Assembly (NCBI GenBank): GCA_945870225.1
Contig: CAMBRF010000001.1
Location: forward strand, 269,076 to 333,075
Direction of reading: 5' to 3'
Source: PVC group bacterium
GTDB taxonomy: Bacteria > Verrucomicrobiota > Kiritimatiellia > CAIKKV01 > CAITUY01
Length of the DNA: 64,000 nucleotides
Part shown: one piece after another, positions 26,870 through 35,210 of the stretch
How positions within the stretch are numbered: position 1 is the first letter of the stretch
Layout: the number at the start of each line of letters is the position of its first letter
Translations under genes and position numbers: made by a program
Notes under the pieces: generated by a model
Told to the model about the DNA's origin: nothing
Seen by the model: only the letters and a program-made list of their open reading frames with translations
Databases searched by the model: none

Positions 26870-26909
26870 CAGAAATGACTCAGTTCAGAAATGACTCAGA
26901 AATGACTCA
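26870..26909. repeat. Three direct repeats of CAGAAATGACTCA
   Basis: Copies at 26870-26882, 26886-26898 and 26897-26909; the last two share two bases. A partial copy (GAAATGACA) lies near 26850. The third copy runs into TTGACA at 26910-26915, a perfect -35 box about 60 bp before the XRE start codon, so the repeats look like activator or repressor sites at the operon promoter. The -10 box is not clear (TATAG near 26936). Confidence 0.7.
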
Positions 26910-26971
26910 TTGACACCAGACGGTATCGCGTCCAGTATAGCGAATCAAATAAACGAGCTGTCGAGATTGCC

Positions 26972-27217
26972 ATGCCTATATCCGAACAGAACCCGGACGT
27001 GCCGACCTTGGTGAAAACCCTCCGGACGCGTTTTGGAATGACTCAGGAGCAGTTTGCCAAGGAGGTTGGTGTCACGTTCAGCACCATCAACCAATGGGAA
27101 AACGGACGGCGGCAGCCGCAGCCTTTTCTCCTGAAACACCTCCTCGACCTTGATCGAAGCCTAATGGCGCATCAGAAGCCTGCGCGGGCGCCAAAGCTCC
27201 ATCGGGGGTCCGCGTGA
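26972..27217 (+). CDS. XRE-family small HTH regulator
   Basis: 81 aa. One helix-turn-helix of the Cro/C1 type covers most of it: LVKTLRTRFGMTQEQFAKEVGVTFSTINQWENGRRQPQPFLLKHLLDL. The basic tail may contact DNA. It overlaps the helicase gene by 4 bp (GTGA), so the two are translationally coupled. Palindromes and direct repeats just upstream suggest it controls its own operon, as controller proteins of restriction-modification systems do. Confidence 0.88.
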   Translation: MPISEQNPDVPTLVKTLRTRFGMTQEQFAKEVGVTFSTINQWENGRRQPQPFLLKHLLDLDRSLMAHQKPARAPKLHRGSA

Positions 27218-30200
27218 GCACGAAGTTCTTCACGAACGATCAGGCGAATACCCTGCTGAATAAGTTCGCGGGGATCTTCGCACATAACCCGGATATCGAG
27301 TCCTTCGATGCGTTGGTCGGATATCTGCGCGCGTCCGGCTACTTTGCCCTACGCCCCCATCTCGATCGTGTGCCGAAGATCCGAATCCTCGTCGGGATTG
27401 ATGTCGATGGACTGCTGGCCCGTCAGCACCGCAAGGGCCTGCTTCACTTGGCCGACGCAGACAAGACATTGGCTGAAGTTCGCGGCGCCCTCCGGCAAGA
27501 CATCCAGACGGCTCCCTATCAGAAAGACGTTGAAGCCGGCATTCTGCAGTTCGTGCGGGATGTCGCCTCACGCCGTATCGAAATTCGTGCGCACCCTACG
27601 AAGAGACTCCACGCCAAGGTCTACATCTTTCGCCCAAAGGGTTTCTGTGAACACAAGCCGGGGGCCGTCATCACCGGGTCTTCCAACCTCACGGCGGCCG
27701 GACTGGGCACGGAGGACGGGACCCGGAACTACGAGTTCAATGTCCTTCTGCATGACTACCCCGATGTGCAGTTCGCCACGGACGAATTTGAGAAGCTATG
27801 GGCTGAAGGCGTCGAAGTGTTGCCACAGGCGGTGACCGGTATCGTGAAGGAAAGCTATTTGCGGGACGATTTGACCCCATTCGAGCTCTACATCAAGTTC
27901 CTGATCGAATTCTTCGGTCCGGCCATTGAGTATGACCCTAACGCTGAGTCGGACCTTCCAAAAAACATCAAGCGCCTGGCTTACCAGAGCGATGCCGTGA
28001 CGGATGGTTGGATGAAACTCCAAAAGCACGGCGGGTTCTTCCTGGCCGACGTCGTGGGGTTGGGCAAGACCATTGTTGCCGCTCGCATCGCCAAGAAGTT
28101 CTATTACCACAACGGATTCCCGACCCACCGGTCCCGTATCCTGGTCATCACCCCCCCCGCCATTCGCGAGAACTGGGAGGACGCCCTCGACCAATTCGGG
28201 TTGGACGACTGCGCCAAGGTGCTGAACAACGGCAGTCTGCACAAGGTGCGCGATCCGGAAAAGTACGACCTCGTCATAGTGGATGAAGCCCATAAATTCC
28301 GTAACGACACTGCCGGCGGCTACGATTTTCTCCAGAAACTCTGCAAGACCCCAACCAAACGCCGTCTTCCTGACGGATCGTTTGCCCCAAAGCGCGTCAT
28401 TTTGGTTTCGGCAACGCCCCTTAACAACCGGCCGGAGGATATCCGGAATCTCGTGCTCCTGTTCCAGGACGGCAAGGACAGCAGCATCATCGGCAATCTT
28501 CAGCATTTCTTTGCCCAGCGGATCAAGGAATACGCCGCCGCCAAGAAACTTGCCGACCCTCGCGAAGCCAAACGGGCCGTCGCGGGAATCTATGGAGCCA
28601 TTCGGGAGAAAGTCGTCCAACCACTCACCGTGCGTCGCACCCGTACTGACCTCGTCAAAGATCACCGTTACAAGGCGGACCTCGATGGCCAGGGCATCAC
28701 GTTCCCTCACGTCGAGAAACCACGCCCCATCTTCTACCGTCTCGACGATGAATTGGACGCGCTCTATGACCGCACCATCCGTCTGTTGGCAGGCCCCAAT
28801 GGGGAGGGCCTGACCTACAACCGGTATCGCGCCATAGCCTACCTCCGGCCCGAGTTGAAATCGCGGTATCAGAACGCGGACCTGATCTCAGCCCAATTGG
28901 CGTTCATCATGAAGACGCTGCTCGTCAAACGTATTGACAGCAGTTTCCGTGCATTTACCATCAGTCTCCGCAACTTCCGTAACGCCAACGAGGCCATGCG
29001 CCGCATGTTTGAACGCGGCGCGGTCTACATTGCCCCCAACCTGAATGTTTCGGACTTCATTCTTGAAGATCGCGAGGATGAACTCATCGCGGCCATTGAG
29101 GCCGCCAGCGAGACTGACCCAACGATTCAGGTATGCAAACCGTCTGATTTCCTCGAGGGGTTCAGCGAAGGCATCGAACACGACGCGGCCATTCTGGAGG
29201 ATCTCGTGATCGCATGGGAAGCAGTCAAGCGCGACCCGAAACTGGACGAGTTCCTCGTCCGCCTGCGAGGCGAGTTGCTGGACCCCGCTGTGAACGAAAC
29301 CGGCAAACTGGTTGTCTTCTCCGAGGCGCGGGACACCACCGAGTATCTGGCCAAGGAGCTGAACAATCGTGGTCACGGCCCTGTCCTTATCGTGGATTCC
29401 CACACGCGTAAGGCTCGCATGCCTGATGTGCGCGCCAATTTTGACGCCAACGTGCCAACCTTGGAACGTAAGAATGACTTCCATATCCTGCTATCCACCG
29501 AGGTGCTCGCCGAGGGGGTAAACCTCCACCGCGCCCATGTGATCGTAAACTACGATACCCCGTGGAATTCCACCCGCCTGATGCAACGAATCGGCCGTGT
29601 GAACCGTATCGGTTCCACCGCCAAGGCCATCCACATCTTCAATTTCTATCCCACCGCCCAGGTGGATTCCGATATCGACCTGAAACGTAAGGCGTTCCTC
29701 AAACTACAGGCCTTCCACTCCGCGCTCGGTGAGGACAGCCAGATTTACTCGCCGGACGAAGACGTAAATTCCTTTGGCCTTTTCGACAAGGAAATCGAAG
29801 AGGAGCGGGACGAACGGCTCGCCTTCCTGAGCGAACTCCGGGATTTCAAGGATCAAGCCCCGGATGAGTTTCGACGCATTCGTAGCCTGCCGCTTCGCGC
29901 CCGGTGTGGCCGCCAGGCGCTGGCGGCCGCCGGCCATTCGATGATCTTTATTCGTAACGACCGCCGCGATGCCTTCTATGGAATCAATGGCCAGGTTGAG
30001 GAGATGAGCTTCGTCGAGATGGCGCGCGGGTTCCGTGCCGAACCCGCCGAGCGGCCGGTTCCACTGCATGATGCCCACCATAATCACGTCCTTACCGCAC
30101 TGGAGGATTTTCAGACCAAACAGGAGGCCGATGCGGTGCGGGAACGGGCCGTAGACCACACCCTTGGGCCCAACGAACAGAAGGCGATCCGCCTTCTCGC

Positions 30201-30675
30201 CGCGGCGCAATCCATGCCGAACGTCTCGTCCGAGGAACGTGCACTGTTCTTGGCGGCTCAACACGCCGTCAGACTCGCCCGATTCCAGGAATTGCCCAGG
30301 AAGATCAACGCCTTGCAGCGTGCCGTGGTGAAAACCCCGGTCACAACCGCCGTCTACCTCGACAAACTGGCCGAGATCGTCCGATCCTATCCACTGCTTA
30401 AGGAGGAGGCCCCGCTGCCTCGCTTGGTGCAGCATGATCTTCCCTTTGGTTTTACCCCCGACATTATCCTGTCGGAGTCATTCTCCGCATCTGCCAAAGG
30501 GGACACAGGGTTACCCCTGAGGGCCATCACTGCCGCCTTCATGGTGAAGAGTGCAACGCCCCCGATTGCCCCCGCGGAAAACGCTGCGTTTCTCGGTTGC
30601 CTGGAGGGCAAGATCAAGTTCGGACCCGGCTGGCAGGATCCACTGCCTCCCGAGGACTGGGAGGCTCTGAGATGA
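27214..30675 (+). CDS. PLD-like nuclease fused to SNF2-type helicase
   Basis: 1153 aa from GTG 27214. Residues ~15-200 form a phospholipase-D-like domain: RLHAKVYIF (H133, K135) followed by VITGSSNLTAAGLG, the pattern of PLD-fold DNA nucleases. Residues ~260-850 are an SNF2/HepA-like superfamily 2 ATPase: FLADVVGLGKTIVAARIAKKF (Walker A), DLVIVDEAHKFRN, ILVSATPLNNRPEDI, LVVFSEARDTTEYLAKEL and STRLMQRIGRVNRIGS. The C-terminal ~250 residues are unassigned. ATP-driven DNA translocation with strand cutting is the likely action. Overlaps the XRE gene in front and the PIN gene behind by 4 bp each, so it is the centre of a defence operon. Confidence 0.88.
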   Translation: MSTKFFTNDQANTLLNKFAGIFAHNPDIESFDALVGYLRASGYFALRPHLDRVPKIRILVGIDVDGLLARQHRKGLLHLADADKTLAEVRGALRQDIQTAPYQKDVEAGILQFVRDVASRRIEIRAHPTKRLHAKVYIFRPKGFCEHKPGAVITGSSNLTAAGLGTEDGTRNYEFNVLLHDYPDVQFATDEFEKLWAEGVEVLPQAVTGIVKESYLRDDLTPFELYIKFLIEFFGPAIEYDPNAESDLPKNIKRLAYQSDAVTDGWMKLQKHGGFFLADVVGLGKTIVAARIAKKFYYHNGFPTHRSRILVITPPAIRENWEDALDQFGLDDCAKVLNNGSLHKVRDPEKYDLVIVDEAHKFRNDTAGGYDFLQKLCKTPTKRRLPDGSFAPKRVILVSATPLNNRPEDIRNLVLLFQDGKDSSIIGNLQHFFAQRIKEYAAAKKLADPREAKRAVAGIYGAIREKVVQPLTVRRTRTDLVKDHRYKADLDGQGITFPHVEKPRPIFYRLDDELDALYDRTIRLLAGPNGEGLTYNRYRAIAYLRPELKSRYQNADLISAQLAFIMKTLLVKRIDSSFRAFTISLRNFRNANEAMRRMFERGAVYIAPNLNVSDFILEDREDELIAAIEAASETDPTIQVCKPSDFLEGFSEGIEHDAAILEDLVIAWEAVKRDPKLDEFLVRLRGELLDPAVNETGKLVVFSEARDTTEYLAKELNNRGHGPVLIVDSHTRKARMPDVRANFDANVPTLERKNDFHILLSTEVLAEGVNLHRAHVIVNYDTPWNSTRLMQRIGRVNRIGSTAKAIHIFNFYPTAQVDSDIDLKRKAFLKLQAFHSALGEDSQIYSPDEDVNSFGLFDKEIEEERDERLAFLSELRDFKDQAPDEFRRIRSLPLRARCGRQALAAAGHSMIFIRNDRRDAFYGINGQVEEMSFVEMARGFRAEPAERPVPLHDAHHNHVLTALEDFQTKQEADAVRERAVDHTLGPNEQKAIRLLAAAQSMPNVSSEERALFLAAQHAVRLARFQELPRKINALQRAVVKTPVTTAVYLDKLAEIVRSYPLLKEEAPLPRLVQHDLPFGFTPDIILSESFSASAKGDTGLPLRAITAAFMVKSATPPIAPAENAAFLGCLEGKIKFGPGWQDPLPPEDWEALR

Positions 30676-31079
30676 CTTACCTCCTGGATACCTGCACTTG
30701 GTTGCGCGCGATCGGCGCCATAAACGAACTCAATGCAGCCTCACTGGCCGTTCTGCGTGACCCGGCCAATGCCCCTTTCGCGCTCTCCTCGATCAGCGTG
30801 TGGGAGGTTTGCACCAAGTTCCGCAAGAAACCACAACAGTTATCTCTGGCTCTGCCCCTCGATCCCTGGTTGGCCCTGGCTTTGCAACCTGGCTTCATCC
30901 GCGTGATACCAATCGATGCCAATCTCGCGCGTGGTTCCAACGACCTGCCGGGCGTGTTTCATGAAGATCCCGCCGACCGCCTAATCGTCGCCACGGCAAG
31001 ACGCGATAATCTCATCTTGTTGACCAGTGACGACAAGATCCTCAATTACCCACACGTACAAGGGCTCGATACCCGGTGA
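30672..31079 (+). CDS. PIN-domain (VapC-like) nuclease
   Basis: 135 aa from the ATG at 30672, whose bases overlap the helicase stop (ATGA). A complete PIN domain: MTYLLDTCTWLRAI with the first Asp, ISVWEVCTK with the conserved Glu, HEDPADRLIVATARR with the paired Asp residues, and LILLTSDDKIL with the last Asp. PIN proteins are Mg-dependent ribonucleases, mostly toxins of VapBC pairs. There is no VapB-like gene beside it; the next gene starts 4 bp before its stop. It may therefore be an effector of the helicase/methyltransferase system rather than a free toxin-antitoxin pair. Confidence 0.88.
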   Translation: MTYLLDTCTWLRAIGAINELNAASLAVLRDPANAPFALSSISVWEVCTKFRKKPQQLSLALPLDPWLALALQPGFIRVIPIDANLARGSNDLPGVFHEDPADRLIVATARRDNLILLTSDDKILNYPHVQGLDTR

Positions 31080-34000
31080 ACCCAATCTTTCTCCAAACCC
31101 AACTCCAGTTACCTTACCGTCGCGAGATGTGGCAAACGCTTCTGCCGCAGATCCTCCCTGGTGTCGAACTGTTCCGCCAACCGGCTGACAGCCCTCTTAC
31201 TAACGAAGCCCAACGCGCCATCTCCTCCGGGCTGCGTCAGATCGGCCGTGCCGTCATACGGGACGAGCGGGGGGGGGAACGGATCGTGGCGGTGTTTGAA
31301 GCGGACGTTGCCCCGCACGTAAACCTGCTTCGTAACCGCATTGCCCTCCGTCAGCTCGTGGCCCGGTGCATTGACGAGGTCAGCGCTCACGCCGTACTGG
31401 CCTTCTTTGTTCAGCCCGGCGTCCCCGCCTACCGGCTGACCTATGCCGCTCGTGAGAGCGTTCTCGGGGCGGATCTCAAGGTCGAAACGCGCGAGACCGC
31501 GACCAAGCGCTACACCTATGTGCTTGGCCCGGGCGAAACGCGCCGCACCGCCGCCCAACGCCTCGCCGGCTTGGCGGAGAACCGGGACAAGGCCAAGTGG
31601 AAGGACATCACCGATGCCTTCTCTGTGGAGAAACTGAACGATGAGTTCTTCAAGACCTACAAACAGCACTATCAGGCCTTCTGTAAACACCTGCTCGACT
31701 CCGACGCGCCAACATCCGTGTTCCACCTTAAACTGCGCGGCCTCAAGGACAAGGAACTCGACAGAGCACTCAAACCCGTTCGGGATTTCATCAAGCGTTT
31801 ACTGGGTCGTCTTGTGTTCCTTCACTTTCTCCAAAAGAAGAGATGGCTCGGCTGTCCTGCCGACCGTACCGACTGGACTTTGGGAGACCCCGACTTCATT
31901 CAGACGTGGTTTGCCAAGCGGTCGGGTAGTGGATCCTTCTATCGGGATTTCCTCGTACCGCTGTTCTACGACGCGCTCAACAACAATGACCGCCGACAGA
32001 GTGTTTTCGCCCCCACGGGCACGCGTGTACCCTACCTGAACGGTGGCCTATTCGAGCGCGAACTGGTTCCTGAATCCGGCCACAAACCGCTGGAAGTGGA
32101 GAAGCTGGACCTGCCCGACCCCCTTTTCGCCGGTCTCCTCGATTTCCTGGGTCAGTACAACTTCACCATCGACGAGAACGACCCGGACGATCATGAGATC
32201 GGCATTGACCCCGAGATGCTGGGGCACGTCTTTGAAAACCTCCTGGAGGACAACAAGGACAAGGGCGCCTATTACACACCCAAAGCCATCGTCCAGTACA
32301 TGTGCCAGCAGAGCCTGATTCACTACCTCCACAGTCATTTCCCTGACGACCCCGCCGCCCCGGCGGAAATCGAGCGCTTAATCCGCTTCAAGAATCCCAT
32401 TGACCCGAAGGCCGCTAGGAACTGGCTCACGCTCCACGCCCACCGGCTGGAGCAATTGTTGGATGATGTCAAGGTCTGCGACCCTGCCATCGGTTCAGGC
32501 GCCTTTCCCATCGGTCTGCTGCAGGAGATCTATTGGACCAAGTTGACCCTGCATCCGGGCATGAACCGGGCCAAGGCGAAGCGCGACATCATCCAGAAGT
32601 CCATCTACGGAGTGGACATTGACGCTGGCGCCGTCGAAATAGCCCGCCTTCGGTGCTGGCTGGCCCTGATTGTGGAGGAGGAGCAACCCCGCCCGCTCCC
32701 GAACCTCGATTTCAAGATCATGCAGGGCGATTCCCTGCTGGAGAGTTTCGAGGGCATCCCTCTGGATCAGTTGATGCCGTCTGTCCGTCCTCTTTACGAA
32801 CAGGCGGTGAAACAGAAGGAACTCGATCTTGGATCGGTTGTGCGTGAGAAACTGCAACTCGAGTTGACCGAAGAGGACCGGCAGCGGTTTGCCAAACTGC
32901 TTAGTGATTATTTCCCATGCGAGGATCCCGCCGAGAAGAACCGGCTACATGCGGAGATTGACACCTTTGTTCTCAAACATCTGGACTTCAATGTGGATCA
33001 GTTCCTCCGCCGGGAGGAGGCTGAACTCACGAGACTTCGTAAGAGTACTGACGAAGAATGGAAGAAGGCGAAAGGTTACAAGCCTACCGCAAGAGAGGCC
33101 CGCCGTATCAAGACTCTCGAAACCGATATCCGCGCGAACCGTGCCCGGAAAGCAAAACTCCATGACTTGGCGGAAATTCCTGAGCGGCCCTACTTCCTCT
33201 GGCACCTCTTCTTCCAGAATGCCTTCAGATGTGGCGGCTTCGATATTGTCATCGGCAACCCGCCATATGGCCGGATTCTGAAGCGAGAGCACGAGTTCTT
33301 TGTCGCAGAACGCTATCCCGCATTCTCCTCTACGCGAGATGTCTTTGTCGCATTCGTTGAGCGGGCGATTGATCTGGCGAAATCTGCGGGTTGTATCACC
33401 TTTATCATTCCCACGGCGTGGCTGGGGGGCGCGGGTTACTCTCGCTTCCGCATAGAACTCAGCACACTTGCCGTGCAAGAGATCGTCGTTCTTCCATTCG
33501 ATATCTTCAAAGAAGTATACGTGGACACGCTCATTCTTCGCGTCATGAAGAGTCCTGCATCTACCTCTCACGAAGTCCGCACGTATTCCTTCCCGAAGCG
33601 TGCCAAGGTCTCAGAGATTTCGATCTCTCAATGGGACCGCATTTCTTTGGAGCGGTGGCGCCAGAATCCTGAGACGAAGTTCATTCTCTCTGGAGCAATG
33701 GTTGGGTTGAGCGAGCGACTTCGCGCCGATTGCCCAAGGAAGATGAAGGACTTGGTCGAGATGAAGCGTGGCGTGCTGTTCGATAGGTCCCTTCTAACAG
33801 ACAGCAAGTCTGGGGAGAACTCCCATCCCTATTTTGAAGGCGACGTCTACCGGTACCGAGTGAACTACTCCGCACCCCATTGGGTGGAGTACGGACCAGC
33901 GATGCGTGAATACCCGAAGGAGTTCCGCTGGTTCAAGGACCGCCGAATACTGCTTCGACGCCTCGTTAACCGCCAACAGCGGCTTATGGCAACGCTAGTC

Positions 34001-35140
34001 GACGAAACATTCATCACGAACAAGAATCTCTACAGTCTCCTAGCCAAGCCGGGAGCAGTGGATCTGAAGGTGACGCTTGCTCTTCTCAACAGCAAGTTGG
34101 CTTCGCGACTTTACATTGAACAGGTCAGTCAGGCGACGAAGGACGATTTCCCGCAAGTCACCATTGCTGAGGTCCTCGAACTCCCGGTTCCTGCGGTAAT
34201 CACACCCGAGGACGAGCGCGTGCTATCTGAACTTGTGGACAGGATGATTGCTGCTGAACACGAGGGGAACAAGGCTGAATCAGTGGCTCTAGATCGTCAA
34301 ATTGACGAAATCGTTTTCCGACTGTACGGGCTTTTGCCGGAAGAGGGCGTCCTACTCGATTTGGGGCCCCTGGACCGGCCGGCGGCTCTGGATATCCGGA
34401 CGAATCTCTTTGCCCGTGTCCTGCCATCACTTGCCGTCGCCGCGCCATACTTCTCCATGGAAACCGTCGTGGGCCGAATGGCCGAGCTTCAAATCACGAC
34501 CACCGAGGCTTCGCTGCAGAGTTACATGAGCGAGGCCATGAAGAAGGGGATCGTGCATGATGCCGGCCGAGGCTGGTACTCGCGACTTGTGACGCCTGTC
34601 ACCCTGGACCCGAAACCGGTCAAAGCGGTTATCTCACGGATCGAGAAGGCGTTCCCCCTCTTGGAGTTCTCCTGCTGGTCCACGGAACAGGTGAATCCCT
34701 ATATGCACCATCTGCTCGTCAAGTTCGTGACGTTCGTCTATGCCGACCGCGACCTGATGCCATCGTTGTTCGATGCCATGCAGGGGTGGAAAGGCTATCG
34801 GGTTTATCTGGACCCCAAGGCTGCGGATGCCAGGAGTTTCCGCTTGGAAGATAACACCATCGTTATTCGGCCGGACTTGGCCCAGGCGCCAGAGTCTCAT
34901 CATCACATGGCGCCAGCCGAAAGACTCCTCGTGGATCTCGCGGTTGAGGCGGAGACGCTTCCATTCCTTGGTCGCGGGGAGGCACAGGACATGGCATGCC
35001 GCCTCGTTACGACCGGACGGGTGGCCATGAACACACTGCTCCGGTATGCCCAGCGCCGCCGTGTAGAACCTACGGCAATATTCGGAGAAAAGTGGTCAAC
35101 CAATGTCACAAATCAGGAAAATGTGACATTGGTTGATTGA
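31076..35140 (+). CDS. Eco57I-type DNA adenine methyltransferase fused to AbiEi-like domain
   Basis: 1354 aa from GTG 31076 (GTGA overlap with the PIN gene). The middle is a type IIG/Eco57I-like N6-adenine methyltransferase: AYYTPKAIVQYMC (~399), SAM motif CDPAIGSGAFPIGLLQEI (~469), catalytic NPPY (N728). A target-recognition region follows and ends in IDEIVFRLYGLLPEE (~1080), the usual end of such enzymes. Another ~250 residues then resemble AbiEi/DUF6577-type antitoxins: winged helix SMETVVGRMAELQITTTEASLQ, GIVHDAGRGWYSRL, FSCWSTEQVNPYMHHLL, TIVIRP, ERLLVDLAVE and NTLLRYAQRR. An AbiEii toxin gene is directly downstream. The N-terminal ~380 residues show no clear nuclease motif. Confidence 0.85.
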   Translation: MNPIFLQTQLQLPYRREMWQTLLPQILPGVELFRQPADSPLTNEAQRAISSGLRQIGRAVIRDERGGERIVAVFEADVAPHVNLLRNRIALRQLVARCIDEVSAHAVLAFFVQPGVPAYRLTYAARESVLGADLKVETRETATKRYTYVLGPGETRRTAAQRLAGLAENRDKAKWKDITDAFSVEKLNDEFFKTYKQHYQAFCKHLLDSDAPTSVFHLKLRGLKDKELDRALKPVRDFIKRLLGRLVFLHFLQKKRWLGCPADRTDWTLGDPDFIQTWFAKRSGSGSFYRDFLVPLFYDALNNNDRRQSVFAPTGTRVPYLNGGLFERELVPESGHKPLEVEKLDLPDPLFAGLLDFLGQYNFTIDENDPDDHEIGIDPEMLGHVFENLLEDNKDKGAYYTPKAIVQYMCQQSLIHYLHSHFPDDPAAPAEIERLIRFKNPIDPKAARNWLTLHAHRLEQLLDDVKVCDPAIGSGAFPIGLLQEIYWTKLTLHPGMNRAKAKRDIIQKSIYGVDIDAGAVEIARLRCWLALIVEEEQPRPLPNLDFKIMQGDSLLESFEGIPLDQLMPSVRPLYEQAVKQKELDLGSVVREKLQLELTEEDRQRFAKLLSDYFPCEDPAEKNRLHAEIDTFVLKHLDFNVDQFLRREEAELTRLRKSTDEEWKKAKGYKPTAREARRIKTLETDIRANRARKAKLHDLAEIPERPYFLWHLFFQNAFRCGGFDIVIGNPPYGRILKREHEFFVAERYPAFSSTRDVFVAFVERAIDLAKSAGCITFIIPTAWLGGAGYSRFRIELSTLAVQEIVVLPFDIFKEVYVDTLILRVMKSPASTSHEVRTYSFPKRAKVSEISISQWDRISLERWRQNPETKFILSGAMVGLSERLRADCPRKMKDLVEMKRGVLFDRSLLTDSKSGENSHPYFEGDVYRYRVNYSAPHWVEYGPAMREYPKEFRWFKDRRILLRRLVNRQQRLMATLVDETFITNKNLYSLLAKPGAVDLKVTLALLNSKLASRLYIEQVSQATKDDFPQVTIAEVLELPVPAVITPEDERVLSELVDRMIAAEHEGNKAESVALDRQIDEIVFRLYGLLPEEGVLLDLGPLDRPAALDIRTNLFARVLPSLAVAAPYFSMETVVGRMAELQITTTEASLQSYMSEAMKKGIVHDAGRGWYSRLVTPVTLDPKPVKAVISRIEKAFPLLEFSCWSTEQVNPYMHHLLVKFVTFVYADRDLMPSLFDAMQGWKGYRVYLDPKAADARSFRLEDNTIVIRPDLAQAPESHHHMAPAERLLVDLAVEAETLPFLGRGEAQDMACRLVTTGRVAMNTLLRYAQRRRVEPTAIFGEKWSTNVTNQENVTLVD
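35096..35136. promoter_or_regulatory. Perfect 15-bp inverted repeat before the AbiEii gene
   Basis: TCAACCAATGTCACA (35096-35110), 11-nt loop, TGTGACATTGGTTGA (35122-35136). It lies in the last codons of the methyltransferase-AbiEi gene and 75 bp before abiEii. AbiEi proteins bind inverted repeats to repress their own operons, so this may be the binding site. No T run follows, so it is not a typical terminator. Confidence 0.65.
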
Positions 35141-35210
35141 TTGCAGGTCTCGTTTATTCCCTCTAGCTGTAATCGTAAGTTACTGTTGATAAGCATTTTG
35201 AGTTACCGTA

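Noticed and set aside
26870..26909. Possible CRISPR array
   Set aside because: The 13-bp units overlap or are spaced by 3 bp; there are no spacers and no cas genes.
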